Shown here: positions 16,683-24,907 of the stretch, piece after piece
Layout: every line of letters starts with the position of its first letter
Numbering within the stretch: position 1 is the first letter of the stretch
From: Streptomyces sp. V3I7
GTDB taxonomy: Bacteria; Actinomycetota; Actinomycetes; Streptomycetales; Streptomycetaceae
Reading direction: 5' to 3'
DNA length: 64,000 nucleotides
Assembly (NCBI RefSeq): GCF_030817495.1
Contig: NZ_JAUSZK010000001.1
Location: forward strand, 5,125,001-5,189,000
Notes under the pieces: generated by a model
The model's database searches: none
What the model was told of the DNA's origin: nothing
The model's input: only the letters and a program-made list of their open reading frames with translations
Program-made: the position numbers and the translations under genes

Positions 16683-17147
16683 CTACGCGGCCGGCCCGCG
16701 CGCGGCCTCGATCGCGGCGGCCAGCTTCTCCGGCTCGCGGCTCGACAGGTACAGGTACGGGGTCGGGTCCCGCGGGTCGGTGACCTCGACGCGCAGCGCC
16801 CTCGGGACGTACGCGCGCAGAAGCAGGAAGGCGCGGGTGTCGGCCTTGTGCGTGCGCCAGGCGCGCGCCTCCTCCGGGTCCAGGACCTCCGCGTCGCCCA
16901 GGGCCGACACCGGGATCTTCGCCTCGCCCGCGATCAGGTGCCCGCCGACGACGCGGATGCGGATCGAGCCGTACGCGCTGGCGACGACCGCCGCGGCCGC
17001 CGTGCCGCCCACCAGGCCGCCCAGCATCGGCAGGGTGCCGAAGGGGAGCAGGATCAGGGCGAACGAGACACCGACCAGGAAGCTGATCAGCCACCAGGAG
17101 CGGGGGGCGGTGAGGCGTTCTTCGTAGGGGGCGGCGGAGAGCTGCAT
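16683..17147 (-). CDS. DUF3093 family membrane protein
   Basis: A 154-residue protein of the DUF3093 family (Rv2698 type). Two adjacent membrane helices (about residues 17-60, WWLISFLVGVSFALILLPFG and GLVGGTAAAAVVAS) precede a soluble C-terminal domain with RAWRTHKADTRAFLLLRAYVPRALRVEV and a PYLYLSSREPEKLAAAI end. The function is unknown. It is divergent from the thioesterase gene: only about 60 bp separate the two starts, so their promoters overlap. Confidence 0.85.
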   Translation of the reverse strand: MQLSAAPYEERLTAPRSWWLISFLVGVSFALILLPFGTLPMLGGLVGGTAAAAVVASAYGSIRIRVVGGHLIAGEAKIPVSALGDAEVLDPEEARAWRTHKADTRAFLLLRAYVPRALRVEVTDPRDPTPYLYLSSREPEKLAAAIEAARGPAA

Positions 17148-17208
17148 GGAGTCAAGCTTGGCACGGTGTCGGGGCACACCCGACGCGCGGGTAAGGTCTG
17201 CGCCTGTG

Positions 17209-17790
17209 ATGGGTGGATCGACGACTCTCAAGCCTCCGCTCGGCGCTGTGCCGCCGGTGCGGCATCCCGACGCTCCCGCGCCCGGCGAGCTCCTCGGCGC
17301 GCACTACGGCCAGTGCTTCGGCTGCGGGCACGAGCAGCCGCACGGGCTGCACCTTCAGGCGCGGGCCGGGGAGGGCGTCACCCTCACCGCCGAGTTCACC
17401 GTCCAGGCCGCCCACCAGGGCGCCCCCGGCCTCGCCCACGGCGGCGTGCTCGCCACCGCGCTCGACGAGACGCTCGGCTCGCTGAACTGGCTGCTGCGCA
17501 CCGTCGCCGTGACCGGACGGCTGGAGACCGACTTCGTGCGGCCCGTGCCGGTGGGGACGACGCTGTACCTGGAGGCCGAGGTGACCGCCGTGGCCGGCCG
17601 GAAGATCTACTCCACCGCGACCGGGCGGATCGGCGGCCCCGAGGGGCCCGTCGCCGTCCGCGCCGACGCGCTCTTCATCGAGGTCAAGGTCGACCACTTC
17701 ACCGAGCACGGCCGCAAGGAGGAGATCCAGGCGGCCATGAGCGACCCCGACCTCAAGCGCCGCACCCGCGCCTTCGAGGTGAACCCGTGA
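17209..17790 (+). CDS. PaaI-type hotdog-fold thioesterase
   Basis: A 193-residue single-hotdog protein. A CFGCGHEQPHGLHL segment near residue 40 is followed by LAHGGVLATALDETLG (about 80-95), the core helix with the conserved Gly-Gly and Asp/Glu used for acyl-CoA hydrolysis. The family cleaves acyl-CoA thioesters; the substrate is unknown. The ATG at 17209 is preferred over an overlapping GTG at 17206. Its stop overlaps the dut start (GTGA), so the two are coupled, perhaps only for expression. Confidence 0.82.
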   Translation: MGGSTTLKPPLGAVPPVRHPDAPAPGELLGAHYGQCFGCGHEQPHGLHLQARAGEGVTLTAEFTVQAAHQGAPGLAHGGVLATALDETLGSLNWLLRTVAVTGRLETDFVRPVPVGTTLYLEAEVTAVAGRKIYSTATGRIGGPEGPVAVRADALFIEVKVDHFTEHGRKEEIQAAMSDPDLKRRTRAFEVNP

Positions 17791-18383
17791 GCCCCGCCGA
17801 CCCCACCGCCCCCTCCGACCCCGTGAGCCCCGTGACCCCCGATCCCGTGAACGTGCTGATCCGCCGCATCGACCCCGACGTACCGCTTCCGGCATACGCG
17901 CACCCCGGTGACGCCGGAGCCGATCTGCGGACGACCGAGAGCCGCGAACTCGCGCCCGGCGATCGGGCCGTGCTGCCCACGGGAGTGTCGATCGCCCTCC
18001 CCGAGGGGTACGCGGCCTTCGTGCACCCTCGATCCGGTCTCGCCGCCCGCTGCGGTGTCGCCCTGGTGAATGCCCCGGGGACGGTTGATGCCGGGTACCG
18101 TGGGGAGATCAAGGTGATCGTGGTGAACCTCGACCCGCGCGAGTCCGTGCGGTTCGAGCGCTTCGACCGGATTGCCCAACTGGTCGTCCAGCAGGTCGAG
18201 AAGGTCCGCTTCCAGGAGGTCGCGGAGCTTCCCGACTCGGTGCGGGCCGAAGGGGGCTTCGGGTCCACCGGGGGTCATGCCGCGGTGGGCGACGAGAGCG
18301 GCACAAACGGTCAGGCCGCCGACAGCGGTCGGACGGGTGGGAATCGATACGCTTCGGTCGTATCCGACCGGGAAGGACAGTGA
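17787..18383 (+). CDS. dut: dUTP diphosphatase
   Basis: A trimeric dUTPase that hydrolyses dUTP to dUMP and keeps uracil out of DNA. All five motifs are present: HPGDAGADLR, HPRSGLAARCGVALV, NAPGTVDAGYRGEIKV (catalytic Asp), RFDRIAQLV and the P-loop-like GGFGSTGGH. The C-terminus then runs on about 35 residues further than usual. The GTG at 17787 overlaps the thioesterase stop, but several later GTG codons (17823, 17832, 17847) are possible, and a start at 17847 would remove a Pro/Asp-rich leader absent from most family members. Confidence 0.93.
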   Translation: MSPADPTAPSDPVSPVTPDPVNVLIRRIDPDVPLPAYAHPGDAGADLRTTESRELAPGDRAVLPTGVSIALPEGYAAFVHPRSGLAARCGVALVNAPGTVDAGYRGEIKVIVVNLDPRESVRFERFDRIAQLVVQQVEKVRFQEVAELPDSVRAEGGFGSTGGHAAVGDESGTNGQAADSGRTGGNRYASVVSDREGQ

Positions 18384-18384
18384 C

Positions 18385-19137
18385 GTGTTCGGACGTCGCA
18401 ACAAGAAGGGTGCCGCCGAGGGTGCGGCCGGCGAGGCCGAGCAGGTCGTCGACAGCGTCGACACCGAGGCGGACGTAGAGCGTGTGCGGCTCGAGCCCGA
18501 GCCGCGGCCGGACGGGCCCTGGGACTCCTCCGAGGTGCGCGAGCCCGGCGAGGGCCGCGTGGACCTCGGCGGCCTGTTCATCCCGGGCGTCGACGGCATG
18601 GAACTGCGGGTTGAGGTCGCGGGCGACGCGATCGTCGCGGCGACCGTCGTGCTCCGCGACAGCGCCGTCCAGCTGCAGGCCTTCGCCGCGCCCAAGCGCG
18701 AGGGCATCTGGGGCGAGGTGCGCGAGGAGATCGCGAGCGGCATCACCCAGCAGGGCGGCATCATCGACGAGGTCGAGGGCCCGCTGGGCTGGGAGCTGCG
18801 GGCCCAGGTGCCGGTGCAGCTGCCGGACGGCACGAGCGGCTTCCAGGTGGTGCGGTTCGTCGGCGTCGACGGCCCCCGCTGGTTCCTGCGCGGTGTGATC
18901 TCCGGCCAGGGCGCGGTGCAGCCGCAGGCCGCCGGGCTGCTGGAGCAGATCTTCCGCGACACGGTCGTGGTCCGCGGCGAGGGCCCGATGGCCCCCCGCG
19001 ACCCGATCGTCCTGAAGCTGCCGAACGACGCCCAGATGGTTCCCGAGGGCGTCCAGCAGGAGGAGCAGTCCGGCTCCCGCTTCTCCGGCGGCATGGGACA
19101 GCTCCAGCGCGGCCCCGAGATCACCGAGGTCCGCTGA
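18385..19137 (+). CDS. DUF3710 family protein
   Basis: A 250-residue soluble protein of the DUF3710 family (Rv2696c type). It starts with a basic FGRRNKKG tag and an acidic linker; the conserved domain spans about residues 60-220 (VDLGGLFIPGVDGMELRVEV, GWELRAQVPVQLPDG, RWFLRGVISGQGA, LEQIFRDTVVVRG, PIVLKLP). Function is unknown. It begins one base after the dut stop, with GGAAGGACAG as ribosome-binding site, and is followed by a strong hairpin, so thioesterase-dut-DUF3710 appears to be one transcript. Confidence 0.88.
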   Translation: MFGRRNKKGAAEGAAGEAEQVVDSVDTEADVERVRLEPEPRPDGPWDSSEVREPGEGRVDLGGLFIPGVDGMELRVEVAGDAIVAATVVLRDSAVQLQAFAAPKREGIWGEVREEIASGITQQGGIIDEVEGPLGWELRAQVPVQLPDGTSGFQVVRFVGVDGPRWFLRGVISGQGAVQPQAAGLLEQIFRDTVVVRGEGPMAPRDPIVLKLPNDAQMVPEGVQQEEQSGSRFSGGMGQLQRGPEITEVR

Positions 19138-19160
19138 CCTCAGGCGACAGCGCGTACGTC

Positions 19161-19193
19161 AAGGGCCGTACCCCCGGCGGGGGGACGGCCCTT
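19161..19193 (+). terminator. Terminator hairpin after the dut operon
   Basis: AAGGGCCGT (19161-19169) pairs with ACGGCCCTT (19185-19193) and an inner CCCCC/GGGGG stem extends it, giving a long stem 24 bp after the DUF3710 stop. Confidence 0.75.
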
Positions 19194-19299
19194 CGCGCTG
19201 TTCCCCCGCAACCGGCCTGGGCCGCCCCACATCCGTGGACGGCGGGACGCCGGGCGGTGATACTGACGCCCGGCCGACGGAGCCGACGGGGGAGGCGAC

Positions 19300-20023
19300 A
19301 TGAGCCGGGTGATCACCGAGACCATGGTGCGCGTCGAGGACGTGCACAGGTCCTACGGGCAGGGAGCCGGCGCCGTGCACGCGCTGCGGGGAGTCTCGTT
19401 TGAGATCCCGCGGGGCGAACTCGTCGCCCTCAAGGGGCGTTCGGGGTCCGGCAAGACGCCCCTGCTGAACATCGTCGAGGCCTCGACCTGCCCGACCGGG
19501 GGCGGATCGCCGTCGACGGACAGGACCTGACGGAGCTGGGCGAGAACGGACTGCCGGCCCTGCGCCGGGACCGGATCGGCTTCGTCTTCCAGTCCTTCGG
19601 GCTCATCCCGATCCTCACCGCCGCCGAGAACGTGGGCGTGCCGCTGCGGCTGCGCCGGGCCGATGCGCGCGAGCGCGAGGAGCGCGTCGAGCTGCTGCTC
19701 TCCCTGGTGGGACTCGCCGACCACGCGGCCCAGCGGCCCGGTGAGCTGTCCGGCGGCCAGCAGCTGGGGGTGCCCCCAGGCCCTCAAGGCACTGGGGGAG
19801 CGTCGCCATCGCCCGTGCCCTCACCAACAACCCCGCCCCGCTGATCGCCGACGAGCCGACCGGCCAGCTCGACGCCGAGACCGGTCTCGCCGGCATGGAG
19901 CTGCCGCGTGCCGTCGTCCGCGGCGAGCAGGTCACCGCGGTGGTCGCCACGCACGACGCGACCCTGCTCGAACCCGCCGACCGTGTGCTGGAGCTGAGCG
20001 ACGGTCGGATCGTCGAGACCTGA
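19300..20023 (+). pseudogene. ABC transporter ATP-binding protein (LolD/MacB type), frameshifted twice
   Basis: Reading the three frames in turn reconstructs an ABC ATPase. Frame one gives VRVEDVHRSYGQGAGAVHAL and the Walker A GRSGSGKTPLLNIV, where Pro replaces the second Thr. Near 19480 the frame shifts, since the next text LDLPDRGRIAVDGQDLTEL needs a new frame, which continues through FVFQSFGLIPILTAAENV to the signature SGGQQ. A 37-nt palindromic element at 19764-19800 then interrupts the signature, and VAIARALTNNPAPLIADEPTGQLD (Walker B), ATHD and the stop at 20023 lie in a third frame. No permease partner follows. The gene cannot make a working protein. Confidence 0.85.
19764..19800. repeat. 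37-nt palindromic element inserted in the ABC signature motif
   Basis: CTGGGGGTGCCCCCAG (19764-19779) is followed by GCCCTCAAGGCAC and TGGGGGAG. It splits the expected SGGQQ..RVAIARAL coding sequence and changes the frame. It shares its ends with the elements at 15854-15896 and 24766-24804. Confidence 0.75.
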
Positions 20024-20156
20024 CGAGCGCCGCCCGGACCGACCCGTCAGGGTTGCGTCAAGGACGCCCTCTCGCCCACCCCATGTCCGATGCGCCGGAA
20101 TCGCTGGCCGTAAGGTCGACGCTGCGTAGCGGCAGTCACGAGAAGACGATGGGGCC

Positions 20157-22703
20157 ATGGCACGCGGAAAACTTCGGATCTACCTCGGCGCGGCGCCGGG
20201 CGTGGGCAAGACCTACGCGATGCTCGCCGAGGCGCACCGTCGCGTGGAGCGGGGCACCGACTGCGTGGTGGCGTTCGTCGAGCACCACGACCGGCCGCGC
20301 ACCGAGGTGATGCTGCACGGTCTGGAGCAGCTCCCGCGCCGGGAACTGGAGCACCGCGACGCCGCCGTCACGGAGATGGACGTCGACGCCGTCCTGGCCC
20401 GCGGGCCCGAGGTGGCCCTGGTGGACGAGCTGGCCCACACCAACGTCCCCGGCTCCCGCAACGCCAAGCGCTGGCAGGACGTGGAGGAGCTGCTGGCCGC
20501 CGGGACCGACGTGGTCTCGACCGTCAACATCCAGCACCTGGAGTCCCTCGGCGACGTGGTCGAGTCGATCACCGGCGTACGGCAGCAGGAGACCGTGCCG
20601 GACGAGGTGGTGCGCCGGGCCGACCAGATCGAGCTGGTCGACATGTCCCCGCAGTCGCTGCGGCGGCGCATGGCGCACGGCAACATCTACCGGCCGGACA
20701 AGGTCGACGCCGCGTTGTCCAACTACTTCCGGCCCGGCAACCTCACCGCCCTGCGGGAGCTCGCGCTGCTGTGGGTGGCCGACCGGGTCGACGAGTACCT
20801 CCAGCAGTACCGCAGCGACCACCGGGTCTCGGCGGTCTGGGGCTCGCGCGAGCGGATCGTGGTCGGGCTGACCGGCGGCCCCGAGGGGCGAACGCTGATC
20901 CGCCGGGCCGCGCGGCTGGCCGAGAAGGGCGCCGGCGGCGAGGTGCTCGCCGTCTACATAGCCCGCAGCGACGGTCTCACCTCGGCCTCGCCCAAGGAAC
21001 TGGCCGTCCAGCGCACCCTCGTCGAGGACCTGGGCGGCACATTCCACCACGTCGTCGGCGACGACATACCGGCCGCCCTGCTGGACTTCGCGCGCGGCGC
21101 CAACGCCACCCAGATCGTCCTCGGCTCCTCCCGCCGCAAGGCCTGGCAGTACGTCTTCGGGCCCGGCGTCGGCGCGACGGTCGCCCGGGACTCCGGCCCC
21201 GACATCGACGTGCACATCGTCACCCACGGCCAGGTCGCCAAGGGGCGCGGACTGCCCGTGGCCCGGGGCGCGCGGCTCGGCCGGGCCCGGATCGTCTCGG
21301 GCTGGCTGGTCGGGCTGCTGGGCCCGGTCGTCCTGGCGCTGCTGCTGAACACCGTCGACCTCGGCCTCGCCAACGACATGCTGCTGTTCCTGACCGTCAC
21401 GGTCGCGGCGGCCCTGCTCGGCGGCCTCTTCCCGGCGCTGGCCTCGGCGGCCTGCGGCTCGCTGCTGCTGAACTTCTACTACACGCCGCCGATGCACCGG
21501 CTGACCATCGCCGACCCGAAGAACATCGTCGCCCTCGTGATCTTCATCGGGGTCGCGGTGTCGGTCGCCTCGGTGGTGGACCTCGCCGCCCGGCGCACCC
21601 ACCAGGCGGCCCGGCTGCGCGCCGAGTCCGAGATCCTCTCCTTCCTCGCCGGCAACGTGCTGCGCGGCGAGACGAGCCTGGAGGAACTCCTCGAACGCGT
21701 CCGGGAGACCTTCGGCATGGAGTCGGCGGCCCTGCTGGAGCGGACCAGCGACGTCGAGCCGTGGACCTGCGCGGGCCGCGCCGGCACCGGACCCGAGCTC
21801 AGGCGCCCCGAGGACGCCGACGTGGACGTCCCCGCCGGCGACCACATGGCCCTCGCCCTGACCGGACGCGTACTGCCCGCCGAGGACCGCCGGGTGCTGG
21901 CCGCGTTCGCCGCGCAGGCCGCCGTCGTCCTGGACCGCCGCCGCCTCCAGGAGGAGGCCGACCGGGCCAGCGCGCTGGCCGAGGGCAACCGCATCCGCAC
22001 CGCGCTGCTGGCCGCCGTCAGCCACGACCTGCGCACCCCGCTGGCCGGGATCAAGGCGGCGGTCTCCTCGCTCCGTTCGGACGACGTGGCCTGGTCCGGG
22101 GAGGACCAGGCGGAGCTCCTTCAGGGCATCGAGGAGGGCGCCGACCGCCTCGACCACCTGGTCGGCAACCTGCTCGACATGTCCCGCCTGCACACCGGCA
22201 CGGTCACCCCGGTCGTCCGCGAGATCGACCTCGACGAGGTGGTCCCGATGGCGCTGGTCGGCGTACCCGAGGACAGCGTGGAGCTGGACGTCCGCGAGAC
22301 CCTGCCCATGGTGGCCGTCGACCCCGGGCTGCTGGAGCGGTCGGTGGCCAACCTGGTGGAGAACGCCGTCAAGTACAGCCCGCCCGGCCGGCCCGTCCTG
22401 GTGTCCGCCAGCGCCCTGTGCGACCGGGTCGAGGTGCGGGTCGTGGACCGCGGTCCAGGCGTCCCCGACGAGGCCAAGGACCGCATCTTCGAGCCCTTCC
22501 AGCGCCACGGCGACGCGCCGCGCGGCGCCGGTGTGGGCCTCGGCCTCGCGGTCGCCCGCGGCTTCGCCGAGGCCATGGGCGGCACCCTCGACGCCGAGAA
22601 CACCCCCGGCGGCGGACTCACCATGGTCCTCAGCCTCCGCGCCGTACCCTCCTCCACCGCCGCGGGAGCCGGGACCGTACAACCGGAAAGGCAGGTCTCA
22701 TGA
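20157..22703 (+). CDS. kdpD: Osmosensitive K+ channel sensor histidine kinase KdpD
   Basis: An 848-residue KdpD. The N-terminal KdpD domain has the Walker A GAAPGVGKT at residues 11-19 and VDELAHTNVPGSRNAKRWQD; a universal-stress-type domain (VVGLTGGPEGRTLIRRAARL) follows to about residue 370. About four membrane helices lie at 380-480, then a GAF-like region, the H-box AAVSHDLRTPLAGIKAAVSS, N-box LVENAVKYS and G-box GAGVGLGLAVARG. It senses low K+ or osmotic stress and phosphorylates KdpE. The ATG at 20157 is the natural start. No kdpABC structural genes lie in the window, so its targets are elsewhere. Its stop overlaps the kdpE start. Confidence 0.93.
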   Translation: MARGKLRIYLGAAPGVGKTYAMLAEAHRRVERGTDCVVAFVEHHDRPRTEVMLHGLEQLPRRELEHRDAAVTEMDVDAVLARGPEVALVDELAHTNVPGSRNAKRWQDVEELLAAGTDVVSTVNIQHLESLGDVVESITGVRQQETVPDEVVRRADQIELVDMSPQSLRRRMAHGNIYRPDKVDAALSNYFRPGNLTALRELALLWVADRVDEYLQQYRSDHRVSAVWGSRERIVVGLTGGPEGRTLIRRAARLAEKGAGGEVLAVYIARSDGLTSASPKELAVQRTLVEDLGGTFHHVVGDDIPAALLDFARGANATQIVLGSSRRKAWQYVFGPGVGATVARDSGPDIDVHIVTHGQVAKGRGLPVARGARLGRARIVSGWLVGLLGPVVLALLLNTVDLGLANDMLLFLTVTVAAALLGGLFPALASAACGSLLLNFYYTPPMHRLTIADPKNIVALVIFIGVAVSVASVVDLAARRTHQAARLRAESEILSFLAGNVLRGETSLEELLERVRETFGMESAALLERTSDVEPWTCAGRAGTGPELRRPEDADVDVPAGDHMALALTGRVLPAEDRRVLAAFAAQAAVVLDRRRLQEEADRASALAEGNRIRTALLAAVSHDLRTPLAGIKAAVSSLRSDDVAWSGEDQAELLQGIEEGADRLDHLVGNLLDMSRLHTGTVTPVVREIDLDEVVPMALVGVPEDSVELDVRETLPMVAVDPGLLERSVANLVENAVKYSPPGRPVLVSASALCDRVEVRVVDRGPGVPDEAKDRIFEPFQRHGDAPRGAGVGLGLAVARGFAEAMGGTLDAENTPGGGLTMVLSLRAVPSSTAAGAGTVQPERQVS

Positions 22704-23386
22704 CCCGGGTGCTGGTGGTCGACGACGAGCCGCAGATCGTGCGCGCCCTCGTGATCAACCTCAAGGCGCGGGAGTACGACGTCGACGCGGCTGCCGACGG
22801 CAGGACCGCCCTCTCCCTCGCCGCCTCCCGCCACCCCGACGTCGTCGTCCTCGACCTGGGACTGCCCGACATGGACGGCGTCGAGGTGATCAGGGGGCTG
22901 CGCGGCTGGACCCGGGTGCCGATCCTGGTGCTGTCGGCCCGGCACTCCTCCGACGAGAAGGTCCAGGCGCTCGACGCGGGCGCCGACGACTACGTCACCA
23001 AGCCCTTCGGCATGGACGAACTCCTCGCCCGGCTGCGGGCGGCGGTCCGCCGCGCCGAGCCCGTCGGCACCGGCGACGGCGACGTGACGACCGTGGAGAC
23101 CGAGGGCTTCACCGTCGACCTGGCTGCCAAGAAGGTCAACCGCGGCGGCAGGGACGTACGGCTGACCCCGACCGAGTGGCACCTGCTGGAGGCACTGGTC
23201 CGCAACCCCGGCCGGCTGGTCGGACAGAAGCAGCTGCTGCAGGAGGTGTGGGGGCCGTCGTACGGGACCGAGACCAACTACCTGCGTGTGTACATGGCCC
23301 AGTTGCGCCGCAAGCTGGAGGCCGACCCCTCGCACCCGAGGCACTTCATCACGGAGCCGGGGATGGGGTACCGGTTCGAGCTGTGA
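22700..23386 (+). CDS. kdpE: KdpE response regulator
   Basis: A 228-residue OmpR-family regulator. The receiver domain has TRVLVVDDEPQIV, the phospho-Asp in VVVLDLGLPDMDG and the Lys in YVTKPFGMDELL. The winged-helix domain runs from VRLTPTEWHLLEAL to ITEPGMGYRFEL, with the KdpE-typical LLQEVWGPSYGTETNYLRVYMAQLRRKLE. It activates the high-affinity K+ uptake operon. The ATG overlaps the kdpD stop (ATGA), giving 1:1 coupling. Confidence 0.93.
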   Translation: MTRVLVVDDEPQIVRALVINLKAREYDVDAAADGRTALSLAASRHPDVVVLDLGLPDMDGVEVIRGLRGWTRVPILVLSARHSSDEKVQALDAGADDYVTKPFGMDELLARLRAAVRRAEPVGTGDGDVTTVETEGFTVDLAAKKVNRGGRDVRLTPTEWHLLEALVRNPGRLVGQKQLLQEVWGPSYGTETNYLRVYMAQLRRKLEADPSHPRHFITEPGMGYRFEL

Positions 23387-23423
23387 GCCGCTCCGGCGCG
23401 GGGCGGGGCCCGGGCGTCGTGTT

Positions 23424-23473
23424 CCGGTTCCCCGACCTGGGTACCGGGCCGGTTCCCCGACCTGAGTACCGGG
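23424..23473. repeat. Two 25-bp tandem repeats upstream of the OB-fold gene
   Basis: Units 23424-23448 and 23449-23473 begin CCGGTTCCCCGACCT and end GTACCGGG; they differ at one base. Each starts CCGG and ends CCGGG, so they may form hairpins. They lie just upstream of the OB-fold gene's likely promoter. Confidence 0.8.
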
Positions 23474-23516
23474 CCGCCGGTACGCCCTTGACGGTGCACC
23501 CCGGTACGCTGCCTGT

Positions 23517-23915
23517 ATGAGTGCTGTCCCTCGTCCCGAAAAGCCGGTGGGCCGGTTCCGGCGCATGCTCGACCGGCTCTCCTCCTCCCAGGAGGACCTG
23601 GAGTCGGAGGAGCTGCGGGAGGACGCCGAGACCGCCGGTTGCACTCGGATCGGTGACTGTCACGACCGCCAGATCGTGACCGTAACTGGTACCTTGCGCA
23701 CGGTCACCCTGCGTCCGCGCGCCGGAGTCCCGGCCCTGGAGGCCGAGTTGTTCGACGGCTCCGCAGCGCTGGAGGTGGTGTGGCTCGGCAGGCGCTCCAT
23801 CGTCGGCATAGAACCGGGGCGCAAGCTGATCGCATCGGGCCGGATCTCGATGAGCCGGGGCCGCCGGGTGCTGTTCAACCCCAAGTACGAACTGAGACCC
23901 CTCGGACGGGAGTAG
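23517..23915 (+). CDS. OB-fold nucleic-acid-binding protein
   Basis: A 132-residue protein (Rv2694c type). A charged helix (RMLDRLSSSQEDLESEEL) precedes an OB fold at about residues 45-132 with IVTVTGTLRTVTLRPRAGV, ALEAELFDGSAALEVVWLG and RRVLFNPKYEL, as in RecG-wedge or anticodon-binding OB folds. The ligand is not known; single-stranded nucleic acid is the usual guess. The next gene starts three bases after its stop, so it is cotranscribed with the DUF3159 membrane protein. Confidence 0.85.
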   Translation: MSAVPRPEKPVGRFRRMLDRLSSSQEDLESEELREDAETAGCTRIGDCHDRQIVTVTGTLRTVTLRPRAGVPALEAELFDGSAALEVVWLGRRSIVGIEPGRKLIASGRISMSRGRRVLFNPKYELRPLGRE

Positions 23916-23918
23916 CCG

Positions 23919-24659
23919 GTGACGTCAGTCGACAAGCCGACCCAAGACACCCCTCACCAGGAGTCCCGGGCGGTGACCGAGGCCGCGCTGTTCGAGGCGT
24001 TCGGCGGCGTGCGCGGCATGGTTGAGACGGTCCTGCCCGGCCTCCTCTTCGTCACGATCTACACGATCACCAAGGACCTGCACTGGTCGGCGATCGCCGC
24101 GCTCGGCGTCTCGCTGCTGCTGCTCGTGACCCGGCTGGTGATGAAGGACACCGTCAAGCACGCCTTCAGCGGCGTCTTCGGCGTCGCCTTCGGCGTGATC
24201 TTCGCGATGTTCACGGGCAACGCCAAGGACTTCTACCTCCCCGGCATGCTCTACACGCTGGGCCTGGCGCTGGCGTACATCATCACGACCCTGGCCGGTG
24301 TCCCCCTGATCGGCCTGATCCTCGGCCCGGTCTTCAAGGAGAACCTCTCCTGGCGCACCCGCAACCCGGGCCGCAAGAAGGCGTACGCCAAGGCCAGCTG
24401 GGCCTGGGGCCTGATCCTGCTCGCCAAGTGCGCCGTCCTCTTCCCGCTGTACTGGTGGGCGGACACCACGCAGCTCGGCTGGGTCCTCGTCACGCTGAAG
24501 ATCCCGCCCTTCCTGCTGGCCGTCTGGCTGACCTGGGTCTTCCTGGCGAAGGCGCCCGCGCCGATCGACGTGTTCGCGGAGATGGAAGAGGCCGAGAAGG
24601 CGGAGAAGGCCGAGAAGGCGGAGGGGGCCACCGCGGAGGCGGGACGGCACCGGCGCTAG
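23919..24659 (+). CDS. DUF3159 family membrane protein
   Basis: A 246-residue integral membrane protein of the DUF3159 family (Rv2693c type) with about six helices between residues 35 and 215 (LPGLLFVTIYTITKD, IAALGVSLLLLVTRL, GVFGVAFGVIFAMFTGNAKD, YTLGLALAYIITTLAGVPL, LILLAKCAVLFPLYWWA, IPPFLLAVWLTWVFLAK). The cytoplasmic tail is a simple EEAEKAEKAEKAEG repeat. Function is unknown, but it has kept its place beside the TrkA pair since the split from mycobacteria. The stop codon TAG lies inside the 6-bp target duplication of the transposon-like element that follows. Confidence 0.87.
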   Translation: MTSVDKPTQDTPHQESRAVTEAALFEAFGGVRGMVETVLPGLLFVTIYTITKDLHWSAIAALGVSLLLLVTRLVMKDTVKHAFSGVFGVAFGVIFAMFTGNAKDFYLPGMLYTLGLALAYIITTLAGVPLIGLILGPVFKENLSWRTRNPGRKKAYAKASWAWGLILLAKCAVLFPLYWWADTTQLGWVLVTLKIPPFLLAVWLTWVFLAKAPAPIDVFAEMEEAEKAEKAEKAEGATAEAGRHRR

Positions 24660-24660
24660 G

Positions 24661-24875
24661 GCCTGTCCGGCGGATCAGGTCGCAGGAAAGCTGCGGCGCC
24701 TGATCAGTGCAAGCGAGTGGGGTTCGGCGCGTCCGGCTGCCAGACGGAGGAGGGCGTCGACGCGACGGGGGCCCCGCGCGAGCGGAGCCGAGCGGCGTGG
24801 GGGACTCGGCAACCGACGACAACGCCGCAGAGAGGCGTGCCAGACCCCGCGTCTGCGGTGATGCGCCGGACAGGC
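24661..24875. mobile_element. 215-bp MITE-like element with terminal inverted repeats and 6-bp target duplication
   Basis: The left end GCCTGTCCGGCGGATCA (24661-24677) and the right end TGATGCGCCGGACAGGC (24859-24875) are inverted repeats matching at 16 of 17 positions. GCTAGG flanks both sides directly (24655-24660 and 24876-24881). The inside has no coding capacity, contains a GATCAGG/CCTGATC hairpin near the left end and a copy of the dispersed GGGGG...GGGGGA palindromic family (24766-24804). These are the marks of a non-autonomous transposon moved by a full-length relative elsewhere. The left target copy includes the stop codon of the DUF3159 gene. Confidence 0.85.
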
Positions 24876-24907
24876 GCTAGGCGTAGCAGCCGTCGGAGCC
24901 GGTGTGA

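Noticed and set aside
20136..22682. An 848-codon open frame on the minus strand, antisense to kdpD
   Set aside because: Equal in length to kdpD and exactly antisense; its translation is Gly/Val/Asp/His/Gln-rich without motifs. It is a codon-bias shadow.
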